Assembly: GCA_040394475.1 (NCBI GenBank)
Contig: JBEBSD010000011.1
Span: 54,380 to 118,379, forward strand
Direction of reading: 5' to 3'
Length of the DNA stretch: 64,000 bases
Source of the DNA: JBEBSD01 sp040394475
GTDB taxonomy: Bacteria; Bacteroidota; Bacteroidia; Cytophagales; Spirosomataceae
Shown here: piece after piece, positions 8,636 through 17,401 of the stretch
Layout: each line of letters opens with the position of its first letter
Position numbering within the stretch: position 1 is the first letter of the stretch
Notes under the pieces: model-generated
Told to the model about the DNA's origin: nothing
Database searches by the model: none
The model's input: only the letters and a program-made list of their open reading frames with translations
Position numbers and translations under genes: made by a program

Positions 8636-8995
8636 TTACTCTGCGGCTGTGATGACCCGTGTTGTGTTGGTCGCGATTTCGAAAGGTTTTTCGGTTTTTT
8701 CCTTTCCGTTCGCTATCACAAACGTGTACTTCCCGTCACGCAGGGTTGAAAAGTCAAATATTTTCACATAGTCGTTACTTCTCGCTACAGACTCGGAAAA
8801 GAGCACCGTTCCGACCTCGTCTTTGATGATCACGGAACTTCTGGATTCCGTGTTCTTAAAAGCCAGGCGAAATTTCGCGCCATTCAAAGGGGATACGGTT
8901 ACCTCCTTTTCATTCCCTTCCTTTCCGCCCGCTACAGTTGTGGTTGCAATAGATACTCCCATCAGAATTGCAATTCCTAATACGATCCTTTTCAT
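8636..8995 (-). CDS. Small exported protein, DUF3244-like
   Basis: I choose the ATG at 8995, which gives 119 residues starting with a clear signal peptide (MKRIVLGIAILMGVSIATTTVAGG). The remaining 95 residues are predicted beta-rich, with the pattern VIIKDEVGTVLFSESV...LRDGKYTFVIANGKEKTEKPFEI. That resembles the small Ig-like/DUF3244-type periplasmic proteins common in Bacteroidota, whose function is not known. The gene is followed by a good terminator and preceded by a long AT-rich stretch, so it is probably transcribed alone. Confidence 0.7.
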   Translation of the reverse strand: MKRIVLGIAILMGVSIATTTVAGGKEGNEKEVTVSPLNGAKFRLAFKNTESRSSVIIKDEVGTVLFSESVARSNDYVKIFDFSTLRDGKYTFVIANGKEKTEKPFEIATNTTRVITAAE

Positions 8996-9351
8996 GTGAT
9001 TCAGAATGTTTTGTTTTCGATATGATTGCACTATATTAATATCTGGTTAATACACCCCTTTCTTTTTTCTATTTCAGAGGATTAACATATCAAAACTACC
9101 TCAAAGCCTACTCAAAAACAATAAGGCTGTGATTCACAGGCAAAAGTTCTTTTATACACGCCACACATGTATTAGAATAATGCAACAATACTAAATAAAA
9201 TACAACAAGTAGTTTAAAATACAATAGACTACCAAAGCAGTATACTATTGTATTATTTCAATAAAAAGAATCAAGGAACTTGTTCCGGAAGAAAGGAGGA
9301 GCCAAAGGTGCAGGCAACTGTTTTTACGGGTCCGGCCCTGATGCCGGCCGG
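8996..9351. other. AT-rich gap with an inverted repeat
   Basis: No gene is supported. AATACAATAG (9218-9227) is perfectly inverted as CTATTGTATT (9245-9254) across a 17-base spacer. It sits about 100 bp past the stop of the GT4 gene (minus). There is no T run, so it is not a classical terminator; it may be a protein-binding or processing site. Confidence 0.5.
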
Positions 9352-10476
9352 CTACTTCAAAAGATCGGACACTACCTGACTATAGTGTCGGATTACATTT
9401 GCTTCATCAAATTCCTTCACAATTTTATTCCTGCCGGCCTCCCCCATTTCCTGGCGCTGCCGGGAAGTCAGCCGGAGGATTAATTCCATTTTGTCAGCCA
9501 GGTCAGACACATCGCCTACTTTACACAAATAGCCGGTCAGGCCATCGTCGACAACCTCTCTGCATCCCGTAATATTGGTTGTAATGATTGGTTTCGCCAG
9601 ACTTGCTGCCTCCAGAAGCGAACGTGGGATACCTTCCCTTAACACCGATGGCGCAACAATACAAGTAGTAGCCGCTATAAATGGAATCACATCCGAAGCA
9701 CTTCCGAGATACCGGATAATTCCGGCTTCCTCCCATTCCCGGATTTGCTCATTCTTTATATAGTGCGGCCTGCCTTCTTCAATAAAGCCAAGCAATCGGC
9801 CTTCGAATTGATAGCCTCGTTTCTTCAGTAATGCACATGCTTCCACGTACTCTTCCACGCCCTTATCCACTATAAGCCGTCCAAACAACAAAAATGCGGG
9901 AATTTCCGGCTGCTGCCCGTTGTCCGGAGACTTATAGTAGTGCGTATTTACCCCCTCACTGTTAAGCACCCGCGTATTGGATGGGGTAACCCACCCCATT
10001 TTCAGAAATTCGAAACGGTCCTCTTCCTGCAAAAACCACACCTGACTGGCACTTTTAAGCGACACGCTATAAAGCTTCCTGGCCAGAAAGGATACCAGAT
10101 CCTTTGCCGAAAAAGTATAGCCCAATCCCGTCAGGATTGAAATATTTTTAATTCCCAGACTACCGGCTGCGAAAGCGCCGTAAATATTAGGTTTAATCGT
10201 ATAATGGAATACAATATCCGGTTGAAGCAACCGGTAATAGCGCTTTAGTTCCAGGTAGAGTTTAAAATCCTTTAAGGGGTCGGCACCTCTGCTTTCCAGA
10301 TGAGTCAGGGGATAAAATTCCAGTGGGATGTCCTCGATATTTTTCGTGTACGAATCTTCCGGTGCCAGAACCACTACCCTGAAGCCGGCCTGCGACAGCA
10401 TTTCCATCACCCCCTTCCGAAAATTATACATGCTCCAGGACGTATTCCCTACAAAAACCACTGTTTTGAGTTTCAT
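9352..10476 (-). CDS. GT4-type glycosyltransferase
   Basis: The 374-residue GT-B fold enzyme starts KTVVFVGNTSWSMYNFRKGV, the N-terminal Rossmann half. The C-terminal donor-binding half has FLLFGRLIVDKGVEEYVEA and the EGIPRSLLEAASLAKPIITTN motif of family GT4. Relatives transfer a sugar from a nucleotide donor during exopolysaccharide, capsule or O-antigen synthesis. It has no membrane segment and would act at the inner face of the membrane. It is the last gene of the five-gene minus-strand operon, 20 bp after the nucleotidyltransferase gene. The operon's first genes look like peptide maturation, so the acceptor might be a peptide or lipid; this is inference. Confidence 0.9.
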   Translation of the reverse strand: MKLKTVVFVGNTSWSMYNFRKGVMEMLSQAGFRVVVLAPEDSYTKNIEDIPLEFYPLTHLESRGADPLKDFKLYLELKRYYRLLQPDIVFHYTIKPNIYGAFAAGSLGIKNISILTGLGYTFSAKDLVSFLARKLYSVSLKSASQVWFLQEEDRFEFLKMGWVTPSNTRVLNSEGVNTHYYKSPDNGQQPEIPAFLLFGRLIVDKGVEEYVEACALLKKRGYQFEGRLLGFIEEGRPHYIKNEQIREWEEAGIIRYLGSASDVIPFIAATTCIVAPSVLREGIPRSLLEAASLAKPIITTNITGCREVVDDGLTGYLCKVGDVSDLADKMELILRLTSRQRQEMGEAGRNKIVKEFDEANVIRHYSQVVSDLLK

Positions 10477-10496
10477 AAATTAGGTCGCCAATGGTC

Positions 10497-11606
10497 TTAT
10501 CGTTTCTGCATCTGGTACCATTTCAGTTTGGCTACATGCAATTTCCACTTCATTAGGAACTTAAAATGCCCGTATAACACGGTGAGCCGGTCTCCCCAAC
10601 GATCCCGGTATCTCAGGTTATAAAAAAACATGCGAAAAGACTGGGTAGTTACTTCTTTTCGCCCTTTTTCCCAGATCAGTATAGTTTTATCATAAGAAGT
10701 TTGTACGGAATGGGAAAAAGGCGGGACCTCAAGTACGATTCGTCCATCCAGCTCCCTGGCCAGCTGAAGCCCTGTCAGCAAAACGCCTGTCATCCCTTTT
10801 TCCTTCGCTTTTCCCCATACCAGATCCCAATCCAGCCCTTCCGATTCCAGCCTTAGAAAAAACACCAAATCTGCAACGAATTTAATCTGTGCCCATTGCT
10901 CGATCAAACCATGATGGATGATCATCAGTAACAGTTGAAATTCCGGACCAGGCGCCTCAATTTCCCTGTTTCCAATCGTATAAATCGTTTTAGTACTCAT
11001 TAGTTCCTGCCAGGTAAAAAACGCTCCAAACCGCGCATACATTACCTGCCAGTGTAACTCTACCGCCGTCAAATCACGTTTTTCGTCACCGGGAATAAAT
11101 AAAAGCTGGTTATCTGCTTCAAGGAAATCGTCGACCACCCCTTCGCGGCTCAGCAAGTATTTTCGGAAAGGATCCATTGCAAACCCCCATTCCAGCATCG
11201 CCGCTATTCCTTTTGGGAGACTCTCTTTAGGAATAAAAAAATCCAAATCTCCAAAAGACCTTAATCCCGGATTTTCGTAATAGGTCCATGCCCATAAGGG
11301 CCCTTTTAATGGAAAAGCGCTAACACCTTTTGCATGTAACCCCGAATGGATCTCTAACATCCGGGTCGATAGAAACAGCGATTGCTTGGCCCCCTCCCTG
11401 CTTTTTTCCTTTGCAACCGTCAGGATTTTTTCAGGAACATTTTTATAGCCGGACAACCTGTGAAAAAAGAGGGGGAAAACCGCATGACGAGCCGCCAGCT
11501 GCAACGTTCGTTCCCAGTCAATACGATCCGGTGCTGTTTGGGAATCCGGGAGGTTCAGGCAAACACTCAGCAAGAAGGACAACTCGGTGGAGCATTCTAT
11601 CTTCAT
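10497..11606 (-). CDS. PF14907-type nucleotidyltransferase family protein
   Basis: The 369-residue protein has the nucleotidyltransferase signature of the uncharacterised PF14907 group: FPLKGPLWAWTYYENPGLRS followed by the metal-binding GDLD at 119-122. An alpha-helical C-terminal half contains MIIHHGLIEQWAQIKFVADL. Members commonly sit beside PqqD-like, transglutaminase-like and HPr-kinase-like genes, including some lasso peptide clusters. The reaction and substrate are not established in this family to my knowledge. The start overlaps the end of the kinase gene by four bases (ATGA), indicating translational coupling. Confidence 0.85.
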   Translation of the reverse strand: MKIECSTELSFLLSVCLNLPDSQTAPDRIDWERTLQLAARHAVFPLFFHRLSGYKNVPEKILTVAKEKSREGAKQSLFLSTRMLEIHSGLHAKGVSAFPLKGPLWAWTYYENPGLRSFGDLDFFIPKESLPKGIAAMLEWGFAMDPFRKYLLSREGVVDDFLEADNQLLFIPGDEKRDLTAVELHWQVMYARFGAFFTWQELMSTKTIYTIGNREIEAPGPEFQLLLMIIHHGLIEQWAQIKFVADLVFFLRLESEGLDWDLVWGKAKEKGMTGVLLTGLQLARELDGRIVLEVPPFSHSVQTSYDKTILIWEKGRKEVTTQSFRMFFYNLRYRDRWGDRLTVLYGHFKFLMKWKLHVAKLKWYQMQKR

Positions 11607-12511
11607 ATTTTCTCAGTATACAAGCATTCATTCACCCATTTTTCCAGCGCCTCGAAACCTTCCGGCCGGGGGGTGGTAAAGGCCTGGGCGGTCAGCACGC
11701 ATTGTAAGCTCTGCGCGAATAACCGCTGCAGTACTTTTTCGCTTAAAAACTGATTGGCTAAAGGGAAATGACGGAGCGTTTCGGCAGGCAGCTCCATAGC
11801 CTGCAATTTCCGGGCAATCGTTTGTCCCAGGTTCTGATGCAGAAAATACAAACGCCCCAACGGTACAGGCTCCAGGGAAAACCCTCCGCTCCCCTCCAGA
11901 AAGAACTTATTGAGCCCTTCGTTCACCCGGCTGAGGGTGGTGGTATCATACCCCAGTCCTTTCACCGTTTTCTCCCATACCTTCAGCTGCGCAAACCCGG
12001 GGTACACCCATGCAACGCCCGCATCATCAAAGCGGATCGCCGACATATCGTCACTCAGCACCGGGCAGCCCGCCTTTACAAAGGCTGCTGAGGTGGTGGA
12101 CTTCCCGGCCCCCGGCGGCCCCATAAAGACCCAGGCCTCATCGCCCACTTTGATCGCACTTGCATGCAGCAAGTAATCTCCCTTCTGAAAAAGAATCAGC
12201 CCCAGCGCTTCTGAAATGGTAAACAAACTTAACTCCTCCGGATCGGATGTATGGATTTTCAGCTCCAGAAGCTTCCCCCCGGTTGCCCTGTACGTTGCAA
12301 TACCCTCCCAGTGCAGCAACAGCGTATCCTCTCCATCCGCTGCACTCCAGGCGTTGATCCCTTTCCGGTGAATATTCGTTTGTTCAAAAGGGGGGGACAC
12401 AAAATCACCTACAACGATGCTGAAATCCGTCTCCTGACCAATTGCCTCACTGCATTCCGGAAGTAGTATCTCTGATGTAAAAGTAAATCCGTAAGCGGTA
12501 TATCTATACAT
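11603..12511 (-). CDS. HPr-kinase-like ATP-binding protein of RiPP/lasso-type clusters
   Basis: The 302-residue protein has a Walker A loop GPPGAGKST (131-139) and the HprK-like acidic motif VLSDDMSAI (151-159). An N-terminal beta-rich region (FTFTSEILLPEC) is characteristic of HprK-related proteins found with PqqD-like and B2-like genes. In some lasso peptide clusters such kinases phosphorylate a side chain on the precursor tail. The true HPr kinase that controls carbon metabolism is different in length and context. The gene lies three bases after the B2-like gene and overlaps the nucleotidyltransferase gene. The substrate here is unknown. Confidence 0.85.
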   Translation of the reverse strand: MYRYTAYGFTFTSEILLPECSEAIGQETDFSIVVGDFVSPPFEQTNIHRKGINAWSAADGEDTLLLHWEGIATYRATGGKLLELKIHTSDPEELSLFTISEALGLILFQKGDYLLHASAIKVGDEAWVFMGPPGAGKSTTSAAFVKAGCPVLSDDMSAIRFDDAGVAWVYPGFAQLKVWEKTVKGLGYDTTTLSRVNEGLNKFFLEGSGGFSLEPVPLGRLYFLHQNLGQTIARKLQAMELPAETLRHFPLANQFLSEKVLQRLFAQSLQCVLTAQAFTTPRPEGFEALEKWVNECLYTEKI

Positions 12512-12514
12512 AGT

Positions 12515-12943
12515 TTATTCCCAAACCCACATGGGCTGATAAGCGACGGGCAACTCACCGATAATTTTTTTGCCGTTTTGTTCCACCCAGGCATGAAATT
12601 GAAACCCTTCCTTTGAATCTTTATTAAAACCGATCGTCAAACGGACACCATCCGTTTGCCCAAGCAGGTACTTAACGGCCAGTGATTGCGGAAGACACTG
12701 CAGGACCATGGGTAAATGACGGGCCGCGCTTTCTACCGCCCACACCAGTTCTTTCGTGGCGGCTTCTGACAAAGGTGATTTTTCCCGAATAGCCACTTTA
12801 CGGTACCAGTCCTTGAACCGGTCAAAAGGCAGAATCCGTAAGCCCCAGTAGATCCATGTCAGGGTGACTGCCGCCTTAATCCACATCCATTGGCTGCGGC
12901 CGGATAGCTGATTCCATTTCCTGACCCGTCTTCCCCACCCCAT
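12515..12943 (-). CDS. Lasso-B2-like transglutaminase-fold protease
   Basis: The 142-residue protein matches the B2 leader-peptidase family. It has an N-terminal helix with a hydrophobic stretch, then the catalytic Cys C83 in LQCLPQSLAVKYLL and the catalytic His H117 in FQFHAWVE. The third residue of the usual Cys-His-Asp triad seems to be Glu (E130 in IIGELP). B2 proteins cut the leader from a lasso or related precursor that is presented by the B1/PqqD partner. The PqqD-like gene is 13 bp upstream in the same operon. Because cyclase and precursor are not seen, the substrate is open. Confidence 0.85.
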   Translation of the reverse strand: MGWGRRVRKWNQLSGRSQWMWIKAAVTLTWIYWGLRILPFDRFKDWYRKVAIREKSPLSEAATKELVWAVESAARHLPMVLQCLPQSLAVKYLLGQTDGVRLTIGFNKDSKEGFQFHAWVEQNGKKIIGELPVAYQPMWVWE

Positions 12944-12956
12944 AACGTCTGCTGTT

Positions 12957-13241
12957 TTATCCGACGACTTCGACCAATCCCTGCTTCTTCAAATCATCCA
13001 GCAATAACCGGAGATCCGCCATACACTGCGCTTCGCTCACATTGTACTCATCAACCACCGCCCGGCAAAGAGCAGGCAGATCTGCCGCTCCTTTCGCCAA
13101 CAGCGACCAGACAAAACTACCGACTCCTTCCAGACCATAGTAATGGCCTCCGGAATAATCCAGAATAACGGTTTCTTCTCCTATATCCGATGCCACTAGC
13201 CTGGATGACAGCTTGTATACTATGGGATCGTGTTTGCTCAT
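12957..13241 (-). CDS. PqqD-family RiPP recognition protein (lasso B1-like)
   Basis: The 94-residue protein has the PqqD winged-helix/RRE pattern: a strand (VASDIGEETVILDYSGGHYYGLEGVGSFVW is the central run, about 17-46), then helices over 53-89. Proteins of this family bind the leader of a ribosomal peptide and deliver it to the protease or modifying enzymes. It is the first gene of the operon. A five-codon reading frame with a good ribosome binding site ends directly at its ATG. A candidate promoter lies about 50 bp upstream. Confidence 0.88.
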   Translation of the reverse strand: MSKHDPIVYKLSSRLVASDIGEETVILDYSGGHYYGLEGVGSFVWSLLAKGAADLPALCRAVVDEYNVSEAQCMADLRLLLDDLKKQGLVEVVG

Positions 13242-13259
13242 TTACCAGTTGAATTTCAT
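13242..13259 (-). CDS. Five-codon ORF abutting the pqqD-like gene (MKFNW)
   Basis: ATG AAA TTC AAC TGG TAA reads M-K-F-N-W and its stop is immediately followed by the ATG of the pqqD-like gene. GGAGGAAGG (13267-13275, minus) sits seven bases upstream, an unusually strong Shine-Dalgarno for this phylum. It may be a minimal leader ORF that couples translation, or chance. Confidence 0.3.
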   Translation of the reverse strand: MKFNW

Positions 13260-13292
13260 ATTACTACCTTCCTCCAGAAGGTTTAATCGTCC

Positions 13293-13300
13293 GAAAGATA
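13293..13300 (-). promoter_or_regulatory. Candidate -7 box of the RiPP-like operon
   Basis: On the minus strand TATCTTTC matches 7 of 8 positions of TAnnTTTG. It is 34 bp before the five-codon ORF. No clear -33 element is seen. Confidence 0.35.
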
Positions 13301-13330
13301 CAAAAATTCCGATATATCCCGGAAATAACG

Positions 13331-13366
13331 AGCCCCGCTATCAGTCTGACAACCAATAGCGGGGCT
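13331..13366 (-). terminator. Stem-loop after the transglycosylase gene
   Basis: AGCCCCGCTA (13331-13340) is perfectly inverted as TAGCGGGGCT (13357-13366). It lies 31 bp beyond the transglycosylase stop. The T tract on the minus strand is weak (CGTTATTT). It separates that gene from the RiPP-like operon. Confidence 0.7.
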
Positions 13367-13397
13367 TCTAACCGGTTCCGATAACCCGGTCTGTCTC

Positions 13398-14219
13398 TTA
13401 TTTTGCGGCCTGCACCAACACGTTGCCCTTTGGAATTACCTCGTGGTAAACCCGGTGATGATCCTGATGCTGCGCAAGTCGTACCAGAAAACCTTCCTCA
13501 ACCCAACTGGCACAACGGTCCGGGCGGCTAAACCACTCTTTCACTGCAACCAGCTGGTATACATATTTCGAAGTCTCACTATTGAGCCGCAGCTGATAAA
13601 AGCTGTTTTTCTTCTGACTGTCCATATGCCTGATCAGGCGTCCGGGACCAATATTATAAGCCGCCGCTACCAACGTCCAGTCACCCAGCTGACCATATAA
13701 CCATTTGAGGTACTTCGCCGCTGCATGTGTCGACTTCAATAAATCAGTCCGTTCGTCTACGGTCTCATCCACGCGCAACCCGAGGGCCTTCGCCGTTTCG
13801 GGCATCAGCTGCCAATATCCGGCTGCTCCCTTCGGAGAAACGGCATTCGCAACAAAGTAACTTTCCACAACCGGAACATACTTAAAGTCAGCCGGAATCT
13901 GATGACTATTCAAGATTTGTCCGATTACTTTCAGATCAGCTGTCATCCTGCTTTTATACCTGGAAAATGCCGGGAAATCATATTTATCCAACGCATTAAG
14001 GTAACGCCGGGCGATGGCCGGATCCGTCAGAGGCATGGTATCTCCGCAAAAATGAATATGCAATACGGTGGGATCTAACAAACCTACGATCGCGATCGAA
14101 TCCTCTGAAATTATGGGTTGTGTGGATGATGAGTGCTGGTTCTTCCTGAAGTTGTCTTGTTTAAAAATCGCTCCTGTCAAGGTAACCAGCAGGATAACGA
14201 TAATTGAATATTTTAACAT
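13398..14219 (-). CDS. Lytic transglycosylase (SLT domain, MltD-like)
   Basis: The 273-residue protein has an N-terminal signal peptide or anchor (MLKYSIIVILLVTLTGAIF). The SLT domain at about 105-240 has the catalytic Glu E119 in VPVVESYF, then GAAGYWQLMPETAKALGL and VAAAYNIGPGRL. These enzymes cleave the MurNAc-GlcNAc bond of peptidoglycan to form 1,6-anhydroMurNAc. No C-terminal LysM repeats are present, unlike full-length MltD. It is divergent from the PUL sensor gene and ends in a strong hairpin. A good -7 box lies 34 bp upstream. Confidence 0.93.
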   Translation of the reverse strand: MLKYSIIVILLVTLTGAIFKQDNFRKNQHSSSTQPIISEDSIAIVGLLDPTVLHIHFCGDTMPLTDPAIARRYLNALDKYDFPAFSRYKSRMTADLKVIGQILNSHQIPADFKYVPVVESYFVANAVSPKGAAGYWQLMPETAKALGLRVDETVDERTDLLKSTHAAAKYLKWLYGQLGDWTLVAAAYNIGPGRLIRHMDSQKKNSFYQLRLNSETSKYVYQLVAVKEWFSRPDRCASWVEEGFLVRLAQHQDHHRVYHEVIPKGNVLVQAAK

Positions 14220-14252
14220 TCATAACTATTTGGTGGAACATATTTTGAGTCG

Positions 14253-14260
14253 CAAAGATA
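14253..14260 (-). promoter_or_regulatory. -7 box of the transglycosylase gene
   Basis: On the minus strand TATCTTTG is an exact match to TAnnTTTG, 34 bp before the start codon. The -33 region is not well matched. Confidence 0.55.
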
Positions 14261-14497
14261 ACGAAATATAACTTACCAGATTGTACAGATACGTAATTTT
14301 CTGACTATCAGCACATGTAAGCATTATTATTTTGCATTTATTCCATACACTCCTTTTTAGAGTCAAAAGGCGTTTTTCCCTTATTGGAGAAAACTGGCCT
14401 ACAAAATAATTCTTCTTTCCCCGGAGAGACCGGCGTACTGTCCGGCTTTTCCATACGTTAAACAAACAGGTAATTTGCAGGCTCAAAAGCAGGGTAT

Positions 14498-17314
14498 ATG
14501 AGACGATGTGCAGGAAGATTGATCTGGTTATTTTGCAGGAGATTCGGAATGCTGCCGGCCTGGTTAGCGTTATCGACCTGCCTGCACGCGCAGGAAAATC
14601 TGCCGGTTGTCAACTTTCAAAATGTGCAGTATAAGGCACAGCATCAGAACTGGGCGATTTCGCAAAGTGAAGACGGGATTCTCTACGCCGGTAATTCCGA
14701 CGGGCTGCTGGAATTTGACGGCGCTCAGTGGCGTTTATACCCGCTTCCGGACAACCAGATCACCCGGACCGTTTTCTGCAGCGGCTCCCGTATCTTCGTC
14801 GGTGGTTACGGAGAATTCGGCTATTGGCAAAAAATGGACACGGGTGATCTGCACTATCACTCTCTAAGCCGGAATTCCGGCATAGAGAGCACCCAAACCG
14901 AGGAAATCTGGCACATTCTGAAAATAGCCGACTACCTCTATTTTCAGTCCTTCTCTTACATCTACCGGTATGATCTCTCGCAGGAGGCGCAACCACCCGT
15001 CGTTACCGAAATCCGTGCTCCCGGAAATTTCATGTTTCTCCAGCCGGTTCATGACCGCATCCTGGTTCAACTGATTGAAAAGGGACTTTATGAAATGAAG
15101 GACGATCGGTTTATCCCGCTGCCGGGCACCGAAGCCCTTGCACGAACAAGCGTTTGCGGCCTGCTTCCCTATGGAACGGATGGCGTATTGATTGCAACGG
15201 TAAAAGACGGGTTGTATCAATGGGAAAACGGCGTCATGAGCCCCTGGCGCCTTACCGAGTCAGATCATCTGAAAAAGAACCTGCTCAATAAAGCCGTTCT
15301 TCTGACGAACGGCGATTACGCACTCGGCACCTTGCTGGCAGGTGTTTCCATCATTTCTCCCGACGGTGTTTTGCGACATCGGTTCGACAAACAAAACGGT
15401 CTTCAGAACAATTCTGTTCTGGGGATGTATGAAGATATGCATCACAATTTATGGCTGGCCCTGGACAAAGGCATTGATCTACTTTCCCTTTCTTCTCCCC
15501 TTTCCTTCTATAACAATCAACAAGTCCCTCTGGAAACCACCTATGCGGTTGCTTATTGGGACAATCAGCTGTATGTAGGGTCCAACCTCGGATTGTTCCG
15601 AAAAAAATGGCCATCCAGCGATCCCTTCCGGTTAGTTCCGGGTCTGGCAGGCCAGGTGTGGGAATTAAAAACGTTTGACGGACAACTCCTCTGCGGCCAC
15701 AGCGAGGGGACTTTTCTTGTAACCGCCAACGGCGTCAAAAAAATAGGAATGTTACCCGGCGGGTGGGCCACCGTGCCGCTGGAAAGTCCCGCCGGACCTT
15801 TGCTCCTGCAGGGAACCTATACAGGATTATGCGTTTACCGGAAAGACAAAGCTGGCGAGTGGACATTTTCTCACAAGGTTGCCGATACCCCAACCCTTCC
15901 TATTAAGTATATAGCACTTTCGGAAAACGGCACGCTCTGGATGGCACACGCCTACAAAGGCTTGTATCGTGCCCAACTGAATGCAGACGCCACTGCCGCT
16001 ACCGGGTGGACCGACCTGTCCGCACTATCTCTCCTGCCGGATCTGAACAATGCAGAAGTAGTCAATTGGAACGGCCGCATCAGCATTCGTTCCGGTGGTC
16101 TTTTTTTTACACCTTCCGGAGACAACCGGCTGCTTCCGGATACTTCCCTGAACAACAGTCAGGAAACTCCCTTTAAGATACGACAGGGGATCGGAAACGA
16201 ATGGTTTAAAATTTACCAGGATCATATTGTCCTGCAGAACAGCCAGGCTGTTCCGATACGATTGGAGCTTGTACGGAATTACGAGACCGTCGCAGCGACT
16301 CCTGATTATTATTTCTTTTGCATGAATAACGGCTATGCCGTCTACAACCGCCACTCAAAGACCTCCCCGCCCTATGCTATCCGCGCAGTTATACGGCGCG
16401 TCAGCAGTCTTCGCGAACCGTCTCTTTTATTACCTGCCGTTTCCCCCGCCGCCGCCTCGCCGCGCATCCGTGACCTGCGCATTCAGTTTGCTCTTCCGTT
16501 GTTTGAAGAGAAGGTGCATTTCCGCTACCGGTTGAAAGGGTTTACGGATAAATGGTCGGAGTGGTCGGAGCAAACACAAGCCGACTTCACCAATTTACGC
16601 GCCGGGAACTATACCTTCGAATTACAAAATTCTTACAACCGGCAACTACACTACTACCACATCGAACTCCAGCCGCGCTGGCACGAAACAGGGTGGGCAC
16701 ACCTGACGGCCCTTCTGACTGTCGTTCTCCTGATTGTCTACCTTGTCTATCTTCAGGAACGTCGTATGCAAAAACAACGGCTCCGCTTACTGAACGAACA
16801 TGAGGAACAATTGCACCAACGAGAACTGGCCAATGAAAAACGGATTATGGAAATCCGTAATGAACAGCTTACAACCGCCATCCGGAGTAAGAGTCAGCAA
16901 CTCAGCAATATCGCTATTAATGTTGTCCGGAAGAATGAGATTCTCGAAGAGATCAAAAGCGAGCTCATACAGGTTAAGCAGGACCTGGGCCAGCAGTTTC
17001 CTGCTTTTCACTACCAGAAGCTCCTGGAAAGTATTACCCGTAATGTTTCCGGAAAAGAAGATTGGAAAGTTTTCGAAGATAATTTCAATGAAGTGCATGA
17101 AAAATTCTTTGCACGCCTTAAGCACCTGCACCCCGAGATCTCCCCAAGTGAGTTAAAACTGGCAGCGGCGCTTCGTATGAACCTCTCCAGTAAAGAGATT
17201 GCCCCAATCATGAGCATCTCCATCAGAGGCGTGGAAATCAAGCGTTACCGCCTGCGAAAAAAACTAAACCTTCCCGAAAACACCAATCTGAACGAATACA
17301 TGATGGCAATCTGA
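14498..17314 (+). CDS. Membrane-bound PUL regulator: propeller sensor, Y_Y_Y, TM, HTH
   Basis: The 938-residue protein begins with a signal sequence ending near CLHAQ. A large periplasmic region of Reg_prop-type repeats follows (ISQSEDGILYAGNSDGLLEFDG; MYEDMHHNLWLALDKGIDLL). A triple-tyrosine domain lies at about 660-730 (FRYRLKGFTDKWSEW). One transmembrane helix is at about 735-755, then a coiled coil to about 830. A LuxR-like HTH occupies the last 65 residues (SPSELKLAAALRMNLSSKEIAPIMS is its start). There is no kinase domain, so sensing and DNA binding are in one chain. It sits just upstream of the GH144 PUL and very likely activates it on sensing an oligosaccharide; the ligand is unknown. 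Confidence 0.88.
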   Translation: MRRCAGRLIWLFCRRFGMLPAWLALSTCLHAQENLPVVNFQNVQYKAQHQNWAISQSEDGILYAGNSDGLLEFDGAQWRLYPLPDNQITRTVFCSGSRIFVGGYGEFGYWQKMDTGDLHYHSLSRNSGIESTQTEEIWHILKIADYLYFQSFSYIYRYDLSQEAQPPVVTEIRAPGNFMFLQPVHDRILVQLIEKGLYEMKDDRFIPLPGTEALARTSVCGLLPYGTDGVLIATVKDGLYQWENGVMSPWRLTESDHLKKNLLNKAVLLTNGDYALGTLLAGVSIISPDGVLRHRFDKQNGLQNNSVLGMYEDMHHNLWLALDKGIDLLSLSSPLSFYNNQQVPLETTYAVAYWDNQLYVGSNLGLFRKKWPSSDPFRLVPGLAGQVWELKTFDGQLLCGHSEGTFLVTANGVKKIGMLPGGWATVPLESPAGPLLLQGTYTGLCVYRKDKAGEWTFSHKVADTPTLPIKYIALSENGTLWMAHAYKGLYRAQLNADATAATGWTDLSALSLLPDLNNAEVVNWNGRISIRSGGLFFTPSGDNRLLPDTSLNNSQETPFKIRQGIGNEWFKIYQDHIVLQNSQAVPIRLELVRNYETVAATPDYYFFCMNNGYAVYNRHSKTSPPYAIRAVIRRVSSLREPSLLLPAVSPAAASPRIRDLRIQFALPLFEEKVHFRYRLKGFTDKWSEWSEQTQADFTNLRAGNYTFELQNSYNRQLHYYHIELQPRWHETGWAHLTALLTVVLLIVYLVYLQERRMQKQRLRLLNEHEEQLHQRELANEKRIMEIRNEQLTTAIRSKSQQLSNIAINVVRKNEILEEIKSELIQVKQDLGQQFPAFHYQKLLESITRNVSGKEDWKVFEDNFNEVHEKFFARLKHLHPEISPSELKLAAALRMNLSSKEIAPIMSISIRGVEIKRYRLRKKLNLPENTNLNEYMMAI

Positions 17315-17330
17315 CTCCTTGTATTTTTCT

Positions 17331-17358
17331 CAGTACAACTTCCTTTTTTACAGTACAA
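17331..17358 (+). promoter_or_regulatory. Direct repeat upstream of SusC, candidate operator
   Basis: CAGTACAA occurs at 17331-17338 and at 17351-17358, exactly 20 bp apart, about two helical turns. The pair lies about 45 bp above the predicted -33 element. It could be the binding site of the HTH regulator encoded directly upstream. Confidence 0.45.
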
Positions 17359-17401
17359 AATAGAATTATTCCTATTGATGTAGCGGTGATGTAGTCCTGT
17401 T

